Shown here: positions 43,291 to 54,165 of the stretch, one piece after another
Layout: every line of letters begins with the position of its first letter
Numbering within the stretch: position 1 is the stretch's first letter
Assembly: GCA_024291935.2 (NCBI GenBank)
Contig: CM044310.1
Span: forward strand, 84,070,713-84,134,712
Source of the DNA: Okapia johnstoni
Taxonomy: Eukaryota; Chordata; Mammalia; Artiodactyla; Giraffidae
Direction of reading: 5' to 3'
DNA: 64,000 nt
Notes under the pieces: generated by a model
Told to the model about the DNA's origin: nothing
The model's input: the letters and a program-made list of their open reading frames with translations, nothing else
Databases searched by the model: none
Translations under genes and position numbers: made by a program

Positions 43291-45176
43291 GTGTTGTTTA
43301 TACAAGAAATGGGAGATCTGAAGATAATATGGCAAAATGTTCACATTGGTTAGATCTATCTGGATGATGATGTCAAGTAAAGTGCTCTCTATCTTTCTGT
43401 ATGTCTTAACTATTTCTTATTAAATATTTTTAAGTAATTTGAAAGCATAAAAATCCATAAACTTGGCTTGTTCACAAGCACAGATTCCAGGCATTTAAGA
43501 ATATCAGTAGCTGTTCTCTCACAGGCTCATCAGATATTGATGTTGAAGCTTTTTCTTATGCTCATCATAGTAATCCTGCCTACTATGGATTGTTTTTTTT
43601 TAAAAAAAAAAAAGACAATTTTACAATTAGCCACACATCTTTGAAAAAAATGTTTTCTCCCTATTTGAATTTAGCTTTACTTGAGTTGTCTTTTTATTTG
43701 GGGGGAGGGGCTGGGCTTGGCAGGACTGTCACAAGAGAATGTTCATAGAAGCATGTGCTGTCTCCCCTGGTGAAGGGGGACCATCTTTAACAGTCTCTTT
43801 CCTTGGGTTCATAAGTGGATTTCTGCCTCATCTTGCAGTAAATCTGAGACCAAAAGAATTCATAGGGCCTCCTAATGCAATAATGCAGCATGACTGATGA
43901 AATGTGGCAGGCACAACCCAATATCTAGTTTTCTGAAAACCACACTGAAATGAACCATCCTGGCCAGAAAGTTAAAACAATGCGCAGACTTGAACAACCA
44001 CCAAAGTTATTTTCCTTGATTCAGCCGTATTCTCAGGCACTTTGCAATCTGGATTACAAAGCACTATCTGTGTATTTTCTGATGGCGGGTGACAGCTACT
44101 GTTTATTCCCAGAAACTCAAATTAATGGTTTTGTTAAATCGACTTTCACCACTGCACACATAAGTCATCCCCTGGGGATCTGTCTAAAGGTCTAAGCCAG
44201 TTTCATGTACTTCAAAATGAGTGCTCTTAAGCAAACAGCAAGAAAATTGGTTACCTGAATCTTGAAAGTCAATTGAGGTGCTGCCTGCAAGGACATAGGA
44301 GGGTCAGAAGAAATAGGTATAAAATCAGGACCAACTTCATTGGCCCTTCCCTAGCATAACAATCATGTCAGTAAAATGGACCAGTGACTCCAAGACAATG
44401 GGAAAGGTTGGAATTGAGAAGACTTTGGTTCCAGTCTTTTTTCCTCAGTCCCTCTCAGGCTTAGCTGTTCCATTTTTAACACTTGATCCCAGCTCTCTGC
44501 TTAGTGATTCAACACATGAGGATAAAATGAAATTACAGAGGTGAAAATATGTTGGAGATGGTAAAACACTTTGTATGTATAAGATATCAAATTATCTGCT
44601 GGATATTTAGTTGAAGTTTTTATCTTTCAAGCTGGTGGCTTGGACTCAGTGAAAACAACAGACTGAACCACATCTGACTTCTTAGGGTCTGAGAGTGTCC
44701 TGTAAATTGAGTGCAACCATCCTAAATGGAGCACCTTCTAAAGCTGTTGTGAGAAGCACGTGAGAAAACAGATGCAAGATCATACTGCCATGTTAAAGAG
44801 ACAGGATAAATATCAAGTGTGGTTATTTTTGATGAGTGTTCTGCCTTTCTAAACAAGCCACCTTCTGGAATATGCTGGTGAAAGAGGCACAGAAATGCCA
44901 GTTCTGAGCAGCAAAACCCTAGGAAGGGTCTGGAGGTCTCATCATGTGGATCAGATTTGTCTGTTATCTGGATATTTCAAGAAGCAGTTGTGATTTTTTT
45001 TTCTTGCATTGGTTCTAGTCACCTGAAAAACTGTCACTGTTCTCAATTTCAGTTTCTAGTGGGCATTATGAAGTGAAACAAAATTAACCCACGCACGAAC
45101 TACATGCCTATGGTTTGAAGATTCTGCAGAATATATGTAAAGAAAGCCACGGAAGCTAAATTACCTGCTTACATGT
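43291..45176. other. Repeat-poor 1.9-kb block
   Basis: A T10/A12 hairpin-like run lies at about 43591-43613. 43820-44200 looks like clean unique sequence, and the 81-codon plus frame (43950-44195) inside it has no recognisable domain. The rest is unassigned. Confidence 0.4.
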
Positions 45177-45177
45177 C

Positions 45178-45394
45178 ACGGTGCTTCAGTTGTGTCCAAC
45201 TCTGTGTGACGCTATGGACTGTAGCCTGCTAGGACCCTCTGTCCATGTGGAGTCTCCAGGCAAGAATCCTGGAGTGGATTGCCATGCCCTCCTTCAGGGT
45301 ATCTTCCTGACCCAGGGATTGAACCTGTGCCTCTTCCATCTCCCACATTGGGAGATGTAAGGTATTTTTTACCACTAGCGCCACCTGGGAGGCT
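45178..45394 (-). mobile_element. Bov-tA SINE
   Basis: GTGCTTCAGTTGTGTCCAAC, GAGTCTCCAGGCAAGAATCC and the head ending GCGCCACCTGGGAGGC. It is an older copy with many substitutions. Confidence 0.9.
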
Positions 45395-45409
45395 AACTGA
45401 GGTGATGTG

Positions 45410-45491
45410 GTGGTGGTTTAGTCACTCAGTCATGGCCGCCTCTTGCGACCCCATGGACTGTAGCCTGGCAGGCTCCTCTGTCCATGGGATG
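45410..45491 (-). mobile_element. Bov-A 3' fragment
   Basis: GTGGTTTAGTCACTCAGTC to CTCTGTCCATGGGAT. The rest of the body and the head are absent. Confidence 0.85.
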
Positions 45492-45492
45492 G

Positions 45493-45733
45493 CAAATGTC
45501 TTATTTGGCTTCCCTGGTGGCTCAGATGGTAAAGAATCTGCCTGCAATGCAGGAGATTCAAGTTTGATCCCTGGGTCAGGAAGATCCCCTGGAGAAGGGA
45601 CTGGCAACCCACTCCAGTATTCTTGCCTGCTGAATTCCATGGACAGAAGAGCCTGGTAGGCTACAGTCCATGGAGCCACAAAGAGTCGGACATGACTGAG
45701 CGACTAAAAATTTCACCTTCAAATGTCTTATTT
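45493..45733 (+). mobile_element. Bov-tA SINE with perfect 14-bp target duplication
   Basis: CAAATGTCTTATTT at 45493-45506 and 45720-45733 flanks a complete Bov-tA (GGCTTCCCTGGTGGCTCAG to GACTGAGCGACTAAAAA). The intact duplication and near-canonical sequence mark this as one of the youngest SINEs in the window. Confidence 0.96.
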
Positions 45734-46220
45734 ACAGTGAAAATGGTATATTTTCTTTAGCAACAGAAACTCTCCAAATACTAGCCTAAAACATCTAAAA
45801 TCAATAGCATTTACACAAAACTCATACGAAAGAACACAAGTAAATTATATCAAAACCATACTACTTCAAGCACATGAAAACTAAAAAAGAAAAGTCAAGT
45901 TTGACAAGGATTTGATTCAGACTCAAATAAAGCCCTTGTCAGAGCAGTGTAGCAGCAGGAATACAAGGTTAGGGATCACTGGCCTGGGGCAGGCACTTCA
46001 CTCCCACATTTGCTTATTCTCCTGTGAAATGCAGATAATAATCTGCTACAGTACCGACTCTTTGCTCAACAAGGCTGTAGATGGGAATGTGGTTTCCAAA
46101 GTGTAAAGCCCAGTGGAAATGCAAGTTATCTTGGTTACACTCTGTTCAATTCAAGGAATCAATTCTGTTCCTCCACTCTTTGCTGGCCATCAAGGTAACT
46201 GTCAGAGACAAAAGCAGAAT
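45734..46220. other. Unassigned intergenic DNA
   Basis: Nothing recognisable was found. Confidence 0.4.
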
Positions 46221-46223
46221 TTA

Positions 46224-46418
46224 ATGCCATGTCTGACTCTTTTTGCAATGCTATGGACTGTAGTCCACCTGGCTCCTCTGTTCATGGAATTTCCCAGGCT
46301 AGAATACTGGGTGGGTTTCCATTTCCTTCTCCAGGGAATCTTCCTGATCCAGGGATCAAACCTGCGTCTCCTGTGTTTGGAGGCAGATTCTTTAACACAG
46401 TCACCTGGGAAGCCCAGC
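46224..46418 (-). mobile_element. Bov-tA SINE, 3' tail missing
   Basis: CCATGTCTGACTCTTTTTGC to CACCTGGGAAGCCC. The last Bov-A bases and the simple tail are lost. Confidence 0.88.
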
Positions 46419-46544
46419 ACCCAAGAAAATGTGTATTGGCAATATTGTTTGTGCTCTAACACAGCATCCTCAGCCAGGTGCCCACCATCCCTGGGAAGGT
46501 CTGTGGATTTCTTCAAGTGGGTCTCTGTTTCCTCTAAAGTTTTA

Positions 46545-46636
46545 CTATACACATGTGTTTATTTATATTCATGTATAGTAAATATGTGTGTACGTGTGCA
46601 AGCATGTGTGTGTACATGTACTCAAGAGTACATGAG
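46545..46636. repeat. GT/AT-rich low-complexity stretch
   Basis: Degenerate GTGT/TACATG words (ATATGTGTGTACGTGTGC). Confidence 0.7.
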
Positions 46637-46845
46637 AAGTGAAAGTGAAAGGTGCTCAGTCATGTCTGGCTCTTTGCAACCCCATGGATTATAGCCCACC
46701 AGGTTCCTCTGTCCATGGGATTCTCCAGATAAGAATACTAGAGTGGGTTGCCATGCCCGTCTTCAGGGGATGTTCCCGACCCAGGGATCGAACCCAGGTC
46801 TCCAGCACTGCAGGTAGATTCTTTACTGTCTGAGCCACCAGGTAA
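46637..46845 (-). mobile_element. Bov-tA SINE
   Basis: AAGTGAAAGGTGCTCAGTC, GATTCTCCAGATAAGAATAC and the head ending GAGCCACCAGGTAAC. It is near full length. Confidence 0.92.
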
Positions 46846-47448
46846 CTGTACACAAAAGTACATATATTTCATCAAGTTACCAGAGGGATTCATGTCCTAA
46901 CCTCTTCTTAGGGTGAGGCATCACCTATATAATATGTATTTCATTGTAACTGTTCCCATTTTTAAGTGGAAGGAATGCCTACAGTGTATTTAAACTGAAC
47001 AGTCTTATCTCAGACAATATATCCCTTAAAGGCACTTATTCCTGTTGAGGTTGCCATTAAGTTCCTATTCTGTTTACTCTGATCCTCTGGCAGGCCCTGA
47101 AATATGATATTTTGACAAAAGTTGGGAGGGTGGCTCTGACGGCCAAGGTCCAGAGATAGCAATCAGGGGGCTTTATTGTTTTGATAAACCTTGAGTTATT
47201 CTTTAATGGAAAAACAATCATAATATGGTGAGTATGAAATGTAGCAGGCTACACATTTGAAAGCTGTTGTAGCCTTGCTGAAGACTGGACAATTCCTTTC
47301 TCTACACTGACTTATTACCTAGTTGGTTGAGAGTTGCCTGATAAAACCCAGCACATAACAGCCCTCCTAGTGATGACAACAGGTCCTCCACCATTCAGCT
47401 GCTGGAAAAACAGGCAGTCATCTCTAACTTTAGTAGAAGACTCTACAC
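46846..47448. other. Unassigned, repeat-poor DNA
   Basis: Clean unique sequence with no recognised repeat, domain or signal. Confidence 0.4.
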
Positions 47449-47800
47449 CATCCTCTTGAGAGTCCCTTGGACAGCAAGGAGATTCAACCAGTCCATCCTA
47501 AAGGAAATTAGTTCTGAATATTCATTGGAAGGACTGATGCTGAAGCTGAAACTCCAATACTTTGGTCACCTGCTGTAAAGAACTGACTCATTAGAAAAGA
47601 CCCTGATGCTGGGAAAGATTGAAGGCAGGAGAAGGGGATGACAGAGGATGAGATGGTTGGATGGCATCACCGAATCAATGGACATGAGTTTGAGTAAGCT
47701 CTGGGAGTTGGTGATGGACAGGGAAGCCTGGCATGCTGCAGTCCATGGGGCTGCAAAGAGTCAGACACGACCGAGCAACTGAACTAAACTGAACTACGCT
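47449..47800 (+). mobile_element. BovB (RTE) 3' end
   Basis: Severely 5'-truncated BovB from CTTGAGAGTCCCTTGGACAG to the ACTGAACTAAACTGAACTA tail. It encodes fragments of the C-terminal domain (about 80 codons) with an in-frame stop (CTGCTGTAAAG at 47570). Confidence 0.93.
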
Positions 47801-48920
47801 ATCACAAACAAGCCAAACCAAATCTGATGAACTGCTGCATTTGGCTCATGGATTCTCAAACCCATTGTAATAAAGTTCATTTTCTCCCAGGTCACATAAC
47901 TGATATATAAGTATCCTTTAGTTCTTAAATTGTAGGATTGTTAGGCTTATTAAGAATAGGTCAATATATCCTGCAATTAGCCACTCAATAAATAATACAT
48001 TTTTTTGTAAACCAAGGCTGATTGTGCTTGAAGCAGCTGACCTGAAACCACTAGACCCAGAGCTTAAAATTTAATGATATGAAAGACCTAACCAACAACA
48101 GAGTCAGTACTTCAAGTTCTTGACTACAATAATCAAAATGGACTTTGCCATTTTGCCAGACTGACGAAATGGAATCTTAAGAAAAGGCTGTATAAAATGT
48201 TACTGTCTAGTACTTTTTCGTGTGTGGTGGGAAAGGGATATCATATGCAAAATCTTTAATTCTTCTGAAGCAGTGCATAAATGCTCTCAAAACTTTATCC
48301 CTTACTGCAGTGGAATATTTTAGTGATTTTACAGTGATTTTATGCATTCACCAAAGAGCTACACTTCATTTTTTACACACACAAAAATAAGCTTTAAAAA
48401 ACATCTTCTACCGAATTCCTTTTGTCACCAACTCAGGAGTAAAATTACCTCAACAAAGAAATAGGAGGGTGGTGGTTAATAATTAGCCTGCATTGAAATT
48501 TAGCATTAATAAAATTAATTTCCCTTCAAGTATCTCTAAAAAGATGACTAATCAAACTTTTTTAAAAAAGAAAGTTCCTTGAAACAGAACTTGTACATAC
48601 AAATGGTAACTGGTAAAGAAGAAGCAATATAAAAAATATGCTTAATCATTTATTTCTTAAGTTTCATCATGTGTGTGGTATTTGGCATGTAAATAGGGTG
48701 GTTTGTTGTGGAAACAGAACAAATGTGGATGGAATTCATGGCCAAAATAGCAAACAAATGGGAATTTTTACATGTTTTAATGTTTAATCATAGTATTCTT
48801 TATCTTTGAATGTAAATATATACATGTGTGTAAGCAAGCATACACACATGCATATTTACTTGCGTATTCACAGACAGAGATATTTTAATCTTGAATCTCC
48901 TTTTGCTTTCATTTAAAATC
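47801..48920. other. Unassigned, repeat-poor DNA
   Basis: No repeat was recognised apart from AT- and GT-rich words near 48820-48870. No open frame with a domain. Confidence 0.4.
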
Positions 48921-48921
48921 A

Positions 48922-50525
48922 AAAAAGCAATCTTGAGAAAGAATGGAACTGGAGGAATCAACCTGCCTGACATCAGTCTCTACTACAAAGCCACAGTCAT
49001 CAAGACAGTACGGTACTCGCACGAAGACAGAAATATAGATCAATGGAACAAAATAGAAAGCCCAGAGATAAATCCATGCACCTATGGAAATCTTATCTTT
49101 GACAAAGGAGGCAAGAAGATACAATGGAGAAAAGACAATCTCTTTAACAAGCGGTGCTGGGAAAACTGGTCAACCACTTGTAAAAGAATGAAACTAGAAC
49201 ACTTTCTAACACCATACACAAAAATAAACTCAAATGGATTAAAGATCTAAACGTAAGACCAGAAACTATAAAACTCCTAGAGGAAAACATAGGCAAAACA
49301 CTCTCCAACATAAACCACAGCAGGATCCTCTATGACCCACCTCCCATAATATTGGAAATAAAAGCAAAAATAAACAAATGGGACCTAATTAAAATTAAAA
49401 GCTTTTGCACAACAAAGGAAACTATAAGCAAGGTGAAAAGACAGCCTTCAGAATGGGAGAAAATAATAGCAAACGAAGCAACGGACAAAGAATTATCTTA
49501 AAAATATGCAAGCAACTCCTGAAGCTCAATTCCAGAAAAATAAATGACCCAATCAAAAAGTGGGCCAAAGAACTAAACAGACATTTCTCCAAAGAAGACA
49601 TACAGATGGCTAACAAACACATGAAAAGATGCTCAACATCACTCATTATTAGAGAAATGCAAATCAAAACCACAATGAGGTACCATTTCACGCCAGTCAG
49701 AATGGCTGCTATCCAAAAGTCCACAAGTGATAAATGCTGGAGAGGGTGTGGAGAAAAGGGAACCCTCTTACACTGTTGGTGGGAATGCAAACTAGTATAG
49801 CCACTATGGAGAACAGTGTGGAGATTCCTCAGAAAACTGGAAATAGAACTGCCATATGACCCAGCAATCCCACTGCCAGGCAAACACACCGAGGAAACCA
49901 GAATTGAAAGAGACACGTGTACCCCAATGTTCACTGAAGCACTGTTTATAATAGCCAGGACATGGAAGCGACCTAGATGTCCATCAGCAGACGAATGGAT
50001 AAGGAAGCTGTAGTACATATACACAATGGAATATTACTCAGCCATTAAAAAGAATACATTCGAATCAGTTCTAATGAGGTGGATGAAACTGGAGCCTATT
50101 ATCCAGAGTGAAGTAAGCCAGAAAGAAAAACACCAATAGAGCATATTAATGCATATATATGGAATTTAGAAAGATGGTAACGATGACCCTATATGCGAGA
50201 CAGCAAAAGAGACACAGATGTAAAGAACAGACTTTTGGACTCTGTGGGAGAGGGCAAGGGTGGGATGATTTGAGAGAATAGCATTGAAACATGTGTATTA
50301 CCATATGTGAAACAGATCGCCAGTCCAGGTTCAATGCATGAGATAGGGTGCTCAGGGCTGGTGCGCTGGGATGACTCAGAGGGATGGGATGGGGAGGTAG
50401 GTAGGAGGGGGATTCTGGAAGGGGAACACATGTACACCCATGGTGGATTCATGTCAATGTATGGCAAAACCAATACAATATTGTAAAGTGAAAAAAAAAT
50501 AAAAATAGATAAAAAATAAAATAAA
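48922..50525 (+). mobile_element. L1 LINE, 1.6-kb 3' portion with A-rich tail
   Basis: The copy enters ORF2 at GCAATCTTGAGAAAGAATGG and ends with the ruminant L1 3' UTR (GGTGGATTCATGTCAATG, AATACAATATTGTAAAGTG) and an A-rich tail at about 50489-50528. It is low in divergence and truncated at the 5' end. It abuts an older L1 tail in the same orientation. Confidence 0.94.
48927..50139 (+). pseudogene. L1 ORF2 C-terminal region
   Basis: This is the C-terminal part of L1 ORF2p, including the Cys-rich segment that binds nucleic acid. The first frame has [20 protein letters not shown] and [20 protein letters not shown]. It stops at 49250 because one A is missing from an A-run in NSKW-type sequence. 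The next part ([17 protein letters not shown]) is in another frame. Near 49738-49800 the frame is [21 protein letters not shown], with the C-x3-C-x7-H-x4-C pattern. The end includes [21 protein letters not shown] and [12 protein letters not shown] words in split frames. Several frameshifts and stops are present and the RT core is absent, so it is inactive. Confidence 0.92.
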
Positions 50526-50528
50526 AAA

Positions 50529-50717
50529 AGTAAACAACAAGTTCCTACTGTATAACATAGGGCACTATATTCAATATCCTGTGACAAGCCCCATAATGGA
50601 AAAGAACATGAAAAAGCATATATATACATATATGTATAACTGAGTCACTTTTCTGTACAGCAGAAATTAAACACAACATTGTAAACAACTATATTTCAAT
50701 AAAATCTTTAAAAATGC
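50529..50717 (+). mobile_element. Older L1 3' UTR
   Basis: GTAAACAACAAGTTCCTACTG, AGGGCACTATATTCAATATC, GAGTCACTTTTCTGTACAGC and CAACTATATTTCAATAAAA. This is a different, older artiodactyl L1 3' UTR type. It starts within a few bases of the younger element's tail. Confidence 0.85.
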
Positions 50718-52735
50718 TAATCAAAAGAAAGCTGTAGTTAGATGATATTGGAACACTAGATTGCTATATGCAAAAAAATTAATCTGCATCTTACATCATA
50801 TATATATATGTAAAATTCAAAGTGGATTTTAGATGTAAACATAACAGATGCATTTTTTAAACTTCCAAAATAAAATACAGAAAAAAAACCCAACCCAAAA
50901 ATGTTTAGTTAACATATCAGATTAAAGATCCGATTTTTATAAGTTTAAATATCAGGTTTTTACAGCCAGAATACAAACAGCAAGAGGGTTAAAAAGCAGT
51001 TGCTACTTGCTTGCCTGAAAAGCATCTTATCTAGAGCTGACCCCATTGGCCAACACCATCTTCTCTTGTTCATTGTACTTGATTTGGTGTGTCACCTGTC
51101 TCTTGTTTGTCTATAGATTAGCACAAAAATGTCATTGCAAACTAAGTGAATAGGGCACAGCCCCAGCACCTGCCACTTTTAAAACTCTTTAGAAGATTCC
51201 CTTGTTTATTTTGTAGGCACCCAGGGGGGCACTTAAATAACTGCATTGAAACAAACAATACTGGTGATGATTAAGGAGGCTTTCAAATGAAAATTCACTT
51301 CAGAAAAATGTTTTGCAGATGTACTGAAGAAAACTGTATCACTAAGAACCACTCAAAATACTTCGGTGGACCAAAACACCTTTATATTTCTTCTGGCAGC
51401 CTGCCAAGTTCACTGCCAGCTTGAAAAGAATTCTATAGCTGGAGGCTAGAGCAGAAACTGCAATGATTTAAAAGAGAATTGGCTACAGTAAGAACGATAA
51501 TGCCCTATATCGTTAAAATGCAACTGGCATCTTAGCCTCCCTACAGCTCTTTGAAAATGTGCTTACTCTTCAACTATTTACAAGGGAAAATGCAGAGACA
51601 ATTGAAATCACAAGAAATAAAAATTATTTTAAAGGACTGAGAAGTCCTTTGCCAAATGATTTATCAGTAGTGCTTGTAAAATAATGACATGTTCTCAGCT
51701 GTTAAATGAGGAAGAAATCCATGCAGAAATTCTGCTCATTATGAAACTCAACCATCAAACATAAACCGTTTTCATGATGTCCTAAATTAATTGATGCAGA
51801 TTGTAAACACAAAAACAGTTGGCTTAAAATTAAGATGTAAACATAAACGGACAACGTCCTGATGTCATCGGTTTATCTTAGCATTTGACAGAAATAATAT
51901 CTTTGGTGACTTTTCTCGGTGATTTTGGAGAGCTAAGATTTGGTCTGGCAAGCTAAGGAAAATCACAGAAACTCCAACGACCAAAGTAAAAAGGATTTCC
52001 TGGGTGTTTGTACGAAAAACCAAGAGAAGCATCTGTCCAGTGCTCCAAATTTATGGTAAGCATCAAGAACATGTCTTTAAATGTAGGACTCAGCAACACA
52101 TTATACACTTACTTATTTTTTTCTTATGAAAGAATGAGTAAAATTCTCCTTTCAGTTGAGAACCTATACCACTCCCTTTAAATGTATTCTCATGTATACA
52201 CAAATGTCAAAGGGCAAGTCAAGAGTAATTTACGAGAAAACTCGACATGAAAACTGTGGAGATGAAGTACTCAGTTTAGCACACCCATCCTTGACTGCAT
52301 GTCAAAATAAGTCATGGTACCTGGCCTCAATGAGCTTAATACACAAGGAGAAACAGGTGCATAAATGCATAAAAGGGGCCAAAGCTAAAAAGTACACTTA
52401 TAGGGGTGTGTATCAAATTAAGTAGGACCATCAAAGAGGGAATGTTTTCTAAAAATAAAAGTATATCATCAGATAAAAACCAAAGGACATTGGGTAATTC
52501 TAACCCAAACTCCACATTTCTATCCCCAAAAGCCACGCCCTTCCCTATCGTCAAGAAAATAATGGATTATCAATTAAACCTGCCATGCATTAGGGACTTC
52601 TCTCCCCACTGTGTAAACAGAGAGTGGCCTGTGAAATGTAAAAAGCAATGACTAAAATAACCAAACACAGATAATTTAATTCAACATGCATTTACTATTT
52701 CTCTTCTGATGGTTTCATGTTCCATCAATATGCTA
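50718..52735. other. Repeat-poor 2-kb block
   Basis: After an (AT)n run at about 50798-50808 no transposon is recognised. 51490-51960 is clean unique sequence with two exact forkhead-type GTAAACA words (51803-51809 and 51837-51843) and TTAATTGATG at 51787. It may contain a conserved enhancer. Short frames have no domain. Confidence 0.45.
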
Positions 52736-52740
52736 AATCT

Positions 52741-53015
52741 CTGTAGTCTGGCTTCACCTCCTGAGCTTCAGATCTGTAAGTCTCTCTGACTTCCTTCTTG
52801 ATCTTTCTAGATGCATTTTTGGCACATCCAACTCAGCATGTCCCCAAGTGAACTTATCATCCCCCACAACCTTACTTAAACCAGAACCATCTTCCACCAA
52901 CTAATGATGCAGTTATCTAAGGACAAACCTTAGGCACTGTTCCTAATTTTCCCTTCTCTAAATTCCCACTCATATTCAATGATTCTGTTGAATCTAGCTG
53001 TGTTGAATCCAACTG
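52741..53015 (+). mobile_element. Probable L2 LINE fragment
   Basis: GCACATCCAACTCAGCATGT, CCCCAAGTGAACTTATCATC, CTTAGGCACTGTTCC and AATTCCCACTCATATTC follow the order of a known mammal-wide LINE (L2-type) coding region. It is highly diverged. Confidence 0.5.
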
Positions 53016-53020
53016 TGTGT

Positions 53021-53378
53021 GTTATTTATGGATTGAATGTTTGTGCCCTCCCTAAATCCATATGTTGAAACCCTAACCCCCAGGGTTACAGTGTTAGGAC
53101 ACAGGGCATTTGTAGGGTAATAAGGTCATGAGAGTGGAGCCCTCACAATAAGTGTAGTGCCCTTATAAGAAGAAGCAGGAGAGTGAGGACTTCTCTCTCG
53201 CCCATGTGAAGATATAAGAAGAAGAGAGTCATATGCAAACCAGGAAGCAGGCCCTTGCCAAATACTGAATCTGCCAATATCTTGACCCTGGACTTCTCAA
53301 TCTCCAAAACTGTGAGAAACGAATGTTTAAGGCACGTGGTCTATAATACTCTGTTATAGCAGCTCTAACTAAGACACT
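53021..53378 (+). mobile_element. MLT1-like LTR (ERVL-MaLR)
   Basis: TTATGGATTGAATGTTTGTG, CATATGTTGAAACCCTAACC, GCCCTTATAAGAAGAAGC, CCATGTGAAGATATAAG and TCTCCAAAACTGTGAGAAA occur in the MLT1 order. It is a solitary old LTR with no flanking internal region. Confidence 0.82.
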
Positions 53379-53811
53379 GCCTTTCCAATATACCCACCTG
53401 CCTCCACCCCCTTTCCAGTGCCCTAGTTCAGGGCACCAGGCTTTCTCTAGATTGCCACAGTGGTCTTTTAACTTCATTCCACCCAACCTACAGTAGTTAA
53501 AATGACCCTTATTTACAGCCAAGAATTCTTTATAAATAAATCCTTTATAAATCCATCACCATTAGGGAAAAAGCCACATTAAGTATCCAGATACCTCAGA
53601 ACCAATTAGTTTATAGAATCCCTTTCGCCTGTCACTGGAATCCTGGGGATGGAGACTGACTACAGAAAGGACAGGAGGGACAGACTTCACCTTCTTCACT
53701 AGTGTATCCAGAAATGTTGCAAAAGGGCCTTGTGCTTCTCACACTTTGGTTTTCCACAGATTGCTTAAATCACAAAAAAATAAAAACTGAAGTTCAGCAA
53801 AAGGCTGCTAT
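53379..53811. other. Unassigned intergenic DNA
   Basis: Nothing recognisable was found. The 97-codon minus frame (53229-53522) starts in the LTR and has no domain. Confidence 0.4.
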
Positions 53812-54165
53812 TTTGTTTCAACTTTATTGAGGTCTAATGGAAGTACCCACAATTATCCATATTTTAAGTGTTACATTTGATCTATCTTAAAATATGTATG
53901 CACTTGTGAAACTATCACCATAATCAAGGTAAGAAAGATTTTTGCCTACTCCCCAACTTTCCTAATGCCCTTTTAAAATCCATCCCTCTCTCCTCCCGCC
54001 TCAGTGCCCTGGTCTGATTTCTGTCATTACAGATCAGTCTGCACTTCCTGGAATTTTATGTAAGTGAAATCATACAGTATGTACTCTCTTCTTTTTTTTT
54101 TTTTTTTTGCAAGGCTTATATCACTTAGCATAAGGATTTAAGACTCATCCACATTGTTGCCTATG
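53812..54165 (-). mobile_element. Old L1M 3' UTR, minus strand
   Basis: CAACTTTATTGAGGTCTAAT, AAACTATCACCATAATCAAG, GGTCTGATTTCTGTCATTAC, GTAAGTGAAATCATACAG and ATCACTTAGCATAAGGAT are the complement of the L1M 3' end. A run of 18 T occurs at about 54092-54109. Confidence 0.8.

Noticed and set aside
42713..43367. Regularly spaced repeats as a possible CRISPR-like array
   Set aside because: There are only two copies of the long unit, the rest is microsatellite, and all context is mammalian.
45279..46833. Several 60-193-codon frames with recurring DQTQVSC/GSSVHG/SPGEGNGN words
   Set aside because: They are translations of Bov-tA SINEs in different frames and recur at every SINE.
49422..50629. 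Long minus-strand frames of 200 and 146 codons
   Set aside because: They are antisense to L1 ORF2 and the L1 3' UTR. Hydrophobic antisense frames are typical of A-rich L1 DNA.
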